Origin: Trichococcus ilyis | Lineage (GTDB): Bacteria; Bacillota; Bacilli; Lactobacillales; Aerococcaceae | Assembly (NCBI RefSeq): GCF_900109135.1 | Contig: NZ_FNYT01000004.1 | Span: 62,001 to 126,000 of the forward strand | Direction of reading: 5' to 3' | Length of the DNA: 64,000 bases | Part shown: in pieces, positions 61,420 to 64,000 of the stretch | Position numbering within the stretch: position 1 is the first letter of the stretch | Layout of the letters: every line of letters begins with the position of its first letter | Program-made: the position numbers and the translations under genes | Notes under the pieces: model-generated | The model's input: the letters and a program-made list of their open reading frames with translations, nothing else | Databases searched by the model: none | Told to the model about the DNA's origin: nothing

Positions 61420-62199
61420 ATGTATTTCATCCCGCAACAAGCCTTCAAACAACTGCCCATCCTGTTCAAGGCCGATCGGTTGACCAGCGCCATCACCGCT
61501 GCCGATTTGCCGCAGGCCTATCTGGATCTGCTGGCGGAACAGAATGGCGGCTATCTGCTGTGCTCCCGCATCCCCACCCATGAGCCGACCTCCGACGGCA
61601 TCGATTATGCCGCGGTCCATGCCATCCTCGGACTGCACGATGGCCCGGAAAACAGCCTCTATGCCGGGCAAACAGTCGCCCATTCGGCGGGGCTACCGGA
61701 TTATTTTGTGCCTTTCAGCATCAACGGCAACCAGCTCTTCGCGTTCGACTATTCCAAACTGTCTCCATCCGGTGAACCGAGCATTCGCCATATCGATATC
61801 GAGACGGACAACTGGCAGACTGTCGCCGCCGACTTTAACGAGTTCCTGCGTAGCCTGATTCCGGCGCCGATCGCCATCCCGGAAGAAGTCCGGCTCACGC
61901 ACACGGAAGGCGCGCACGCCTTTTGGCTGGCCGACTGCGCAGGCTTGCCTGAGCTGTTCCTGCACTTCGAGGACGACCCGGATAAACAGTGGTATCTCCG
62001 ATGGATCGCGCATTTTTCCAACCATCCCGACGCGGACTGCCGAAAAACCGCCTGCGAAGCGCTCGAAACCCAGATCCTCTACTTCCGGAGTGAGCTGCCG
62101 GATATCGCCCACGCTGTGCTGGCGAAATTCCTGGCCGATCCCGATCCTGCGATCCGGGAATTGGCCCTGACGCTGAAAAAAGAACTTACGGACGGCTGA
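61420..62199 (+). CDS. SMI1/KNR4 (SUKH) family protein with C-terminal helical repeats
   Basis: 259 residues. SUKH core (about 20-150): LPQAYLDLLAEQNGGYLL, ILGLHDGPENSL, FSINGNQLFAFDYSKL. The last 80 residues look like HEAT-type repeats (AHFSNHPDADCRKTACEALE; VLAKFLADPDPAIRELALTL). SUKH proteins are often immunity proteins for polymorphic toxins, but no toxin gene is nearby. RBS TGAGGTG. Confidence 0.82.
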   Translation: MYFIPQQAFKQLPILFKADRLTSAITAADLPQAYLDLLAEQNGGYLLCSRIPTHEPTSDGIDYAAVHAILGLHDGPENSLYAGQTVAHSAGLPDYFVPFSINGNQLFAFDYSKLSPSGEPSIRHIDIETDNWQTVAADFNEFLRSLIPAPIAIPEEVRLTHTEGAHAFWLADCAGLPELFLHFEDDPDKQWYLRWIAHFSNHPDADCRKTACEALETQILYFRSELPDIAHAVLAKFLADPDPAIRELALTLKKELTDG

Positions 62200-62239
62200 T
62201 GCGCGGATGCGCTCGGACAGGTGCAATGACAGCGGCTGG

Positions 62240-62420
62240 CGCTCGTCGGAGAAGGGAACGCAAAATCAGCACCAGCTCCGGTGAGGAAACGCTCGCCGGA
62301 GCTGGTGCCGCGAAAGCATCGTCACTTCCGGCGGGGAAACGCTCGCCGGAGCTGGTGCCGCGAAATTAATCGCGACTCCGGCCAGGCCCCCTTCACCGGA
62401 CAAGAGATGTACCCCGGAGA
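62240..62420. repeat. CTCCGG-type intergenic repeats with an exact tandem unit
   Basis: GGAAACGCTCGCCGGAGCTG followed by GTGCCGCGAAA occurs twice (about 62,284 and 62,337) with a diverged spacer, accompanied by further CACCGG/CCGGAG words. No gene in 62,200-62,597. Related words are at 47.1-47.25 kb and 63.85 kb. Confidence 0.7.
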
Positions 62421-62516
62421 CGAAAGCTCCATACCTACAGCCAAAAGCCAAGGGTTGCCTCTTCATTCAATGAGCCGTCCTCCCTACTTGCTTTTGTATC
62501 CTTGCTAAGACCGAAC

Positions 62517-62543
62517 ACCCGACAGACGCTTGATCTGTCGGGT
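62517..62543. terminator. Hairpin downstream of the YdeI fusion gene
   Basis: ACCCGACAGA/TCTGTCGGGT perfect 10-bp stem without a T-tract; close to a TTCTGTCCCGCTCT word (about 62,560) shared with the 48.37-kb inverted repeat. Confidence 0.55.
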
Positions 62544-62597
62544 ACCGTCGCCTCAATGCATTCTGTCCCGCTCTAATCTTAGTATGTTTTTTATGTT

Positions 62598-63734
62598 TTA
62601 ACGCCTTTGTTCCTTCAGCCACTGCTGGTAGAGGTTCTTCGTTTTGTGGCCTTTGCCGAGAATATCCAGCATTTCTGTTTTGCGTTTCTCTCGCGTAGTC
62701 GGTTGCTTGGCGCTGTAGATGTAACGGGCCCAATCGCGCTGATAGCCCGGCGTCAGTTCCGCATAGAGTCTGGCGATATCCGGGTGCCCTGCTTCCATGA
62801 ATTTTCCAAGCTCCGGAATGAACTGCTCGTAGTCAGCCGTGTTGCCGCTACTGGCTTTTGTTTGCTTGCCCTTGCCTTTGACGTCATTTTTCATCCCGAC
62901 GAGCGTAAACGTGTCATCCAATTTGAGCATCCGCGCAAACTTCAGCGTGCTGTCGCCGACATATCCGCTGCCGGCGTCCACTCCAAGACTCGGAAAAATG
63001 GCATCGCGGTGCACCGATGTGCCATAGGTCTTGTTCCCTATTTTCGGATAGGCGATGTAAAGGTAGCCTTCCGGATTCAGGCGCTCCGCTTTGATCGTGT
63101 CCCGTACGCGCTCGGCCAGTTCCTCCAACGTCAGCACATAGGCAAAAATCAGATCGTATTTCCCGCCATCCAGCCTTGGATCATAGGCTTCCAGGCCCGT
63201 AAAATCATCAGCAACCGCACGCTCTTTCCCCAGAACGGCCCGCCTGGCGAACTTTTCCAAACCCAACCGGCGCGTGAGCGATGTTGTAGCCGAAATCGGT
63301 TCGCCAGCGGCCTGTTCCCCATAAAGCCGGGTCGCATAAGCGATGTCTTCCCGGATCATCTCCTTCAGCACCGCTGTGTCGATGTCGGACAATTTATTGA
63401 CATACACACAACCTTTTCCGGTTTTGTGCTTGCCGAGTTTTGCGAGCAGTTCCTCACGTTTTTCTTCGGGCAACATCAAGTAGAGCGTCAGTGCCGTTTT
63501 GCGCGGCGAAAAAGCAGCCAGCGGGGCATCGCCTTCATGGCCGCTCGCGTACCGGTAATGGTATTTCCCGAAGCCGATGATGCTCGGCCCCCACATTTTG
63601 GCCTCTTCGCCGGACTCTTCTGAAAACAACTTCAGCAGCGCATAAGCGTCTTCTTTCTTCTGCGGCTGCTGGATCTTTTCAATGAATTCCTCCACGGAAA
63701 CTTCCGTGGGTTTGGTCTTGGGTTCGTATGCCAT
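62598..63734 (-). CDS. DUF1801-YdeI fusion protein
   Basis: 378 residues from ATG 63734. N-terminal DUF1801 domain (about 1-135: AKMWGPSIIGFGKYHYRYAS), a middle domain resembling DUF3052 (about 150-290: LIFAYVLTLEELAERVRDTI) and a C-terminal YdeI/OmdA-type segment (about 310-378: YAELTPGYQRDWARYIYSAK). YdeI-family proteins are linked to cationic peptide resistance in other bacteria. The three-part fusion is unusual; domain names are from motif recall. Confidence 0.75.
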   Translation of the reverse strand: MAYEPKTKPTEVSVEEFIEKIQQPQKKEDAYALLKLFSEESGEEAKMWGPSIIGFGKYHYRYASGHEGDAPLAAFSPRKTALTLYLMLPEEKREELLAKLGKHKTGKGCVYVNKLSDIDTAVLKEMIREDIAYATRLYGEQAAGEPISATTSLTRRLGLEKFARRAVLGKERAVADDFTGLEAYDPRLDGGKYDLIFAYVLTLEELAERVRDTIKAERLNPEGYLYIAYPKIGNKTYGTSVHRDAIFPSLGVDAGSGYVGDSTLKFARMLKLDDTFTLVGMKNDVKGKGKQTKASSGNTADYEQFIPELGKFMEAGHPDIARLYAELTPGYQRDWARYIYSAKQPTTREKRKTEMLDILGKGHKTKNLYQQWLKEQRR

Positions 63735-63839
63735 CTTCGTTCGCTTCCCCTCTCGTCCTTTGCTTGTTACAGCTATCATAACAAACCAACCAGACACCGG
63801 CAAAACACAAGCCTTGGCGGCGGGCCCATTGACCCGAGC

Positions 63840-63910
63840 TCGAGCCGCGGGACCGGAGATACTCCGCTTCTCCGGGGGACGCAAGCTTCACCGGAGTTCA
63901 CCCCACATTT
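63840..63910. repeat. CTCCGG-type intergenic repeats
   Basis: ACCGGAGATACTCCG, TTCTCCGGGGGACGC and TTCACCGGAGTTCACC, the same word family as at 47.1 kb and 62.3 kb. The remaining bases to the window end hold no gene; at 63,976-64,000 AAAAAAGGGCCTTCC starts what looks like the left arm of another terminator. Confidence 0.55.
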
Positions 63911-64000
63911 TTCAGCCTCAGCTCCGAAGAGCAGCGCTCCCGCTCAATCGGATGCCTTTGAAAGCCGCCGCACACAAAAAAGGGCCTTCCCGAAACCGGG

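Noticed and set aside
1-64000. CRISPR arrays, tRNA or rRNA genes
   Set aside because: No regularly spaced repeats, no cloverleaf-like or rRNA-like sequence noticed on either strand.

Overview
The window comes from a Firmicute of the Lactobacillales, most like the Carnobacteriaceae (Trichococcus or a relative). This is inferred from the walRKHI-yycJ-htrA, ktrB-ktrA, rlmH, cshA-acpS-alr and ddl-murF neighbourhoods and a fairly GC-rich core; I could not run a search to fix genus or species. There is no rRNA, tRNA or CRISPR array.

The window splits at the 3' end of rlmH (about 30,809). Everything to the left (1-30,800) is AT-richer, accessory DNA. It looks like a staphylococcal cassette chromosome (SCC)-type island in the classical SCC attachment site, the last codons of rlmH. 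It carries adjacent CcrA- and CcrB-like large serine recombinases (13.1-16.2 kb), a Cch-like DUF927 ATPase (16.9-18.7 kb), and the small genes that travel with SCC elements: DUF1643, a RadC-type JAB protein, DUF960, and several proteins of 27-31 residues that automatic calling would miss. Cargo is defensive: an IetS-like subtilase with the tail of its partner gene at the left edge, and a type I restriction-modification operon (hsdR, an extra half-size specificity gene, hsdM, hsdS). Between them lies a heap of insertion sequences: an IS110 relic, an inverted IS66 scrap, and an intact IS66 that jumped into an older copy of itself with a perfect 8-bp target duplication. A run of mostly unknown small genes (19.5-25.8 kb) leads to a second, diverged copy of the rlmH 3' end plus its terminator at about 25.94-26.14 kb. 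Between this copy and the real rlmH end sits a TetR-controlled ABC exporter module, suggesting stacked insertions at one site. The left end of the island lies outside the window.

The right half (30.8-64 kb) is chromosomal core, almost all on the minus strand. rlmH and the potassium channel genes ktrB-ktrA are followed by an intergenic region with four perfect DnaA boxes, then htrA, yycJ, an atypical pyruvate-kinase-like gene, a DUF2207 membrane protein and the essential cell-wall operon walR-walK-yycH-yycI. Next come an L,D-transpeptidase with a possible WalR site, a TrmR-type methyltransferase, a CNNM/CorC-type transporter, a CBS-domain (CbpB-like) protein, a metallo-hydrolase, queT behind a preQ1-I riboswitch, alr, acpS, cshA, murF, ddl, an unknown 249-residue protein, htpX, lemA, a SUKH protein and a DUF1801-YdeI fusion. 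Strong intrinsic terminators and short GC-rich dispersed repeats separate the units. The uniform minus orientation suggests the replication fork enters from the right, so the chromosomal origin is probably beyond 64 kb.
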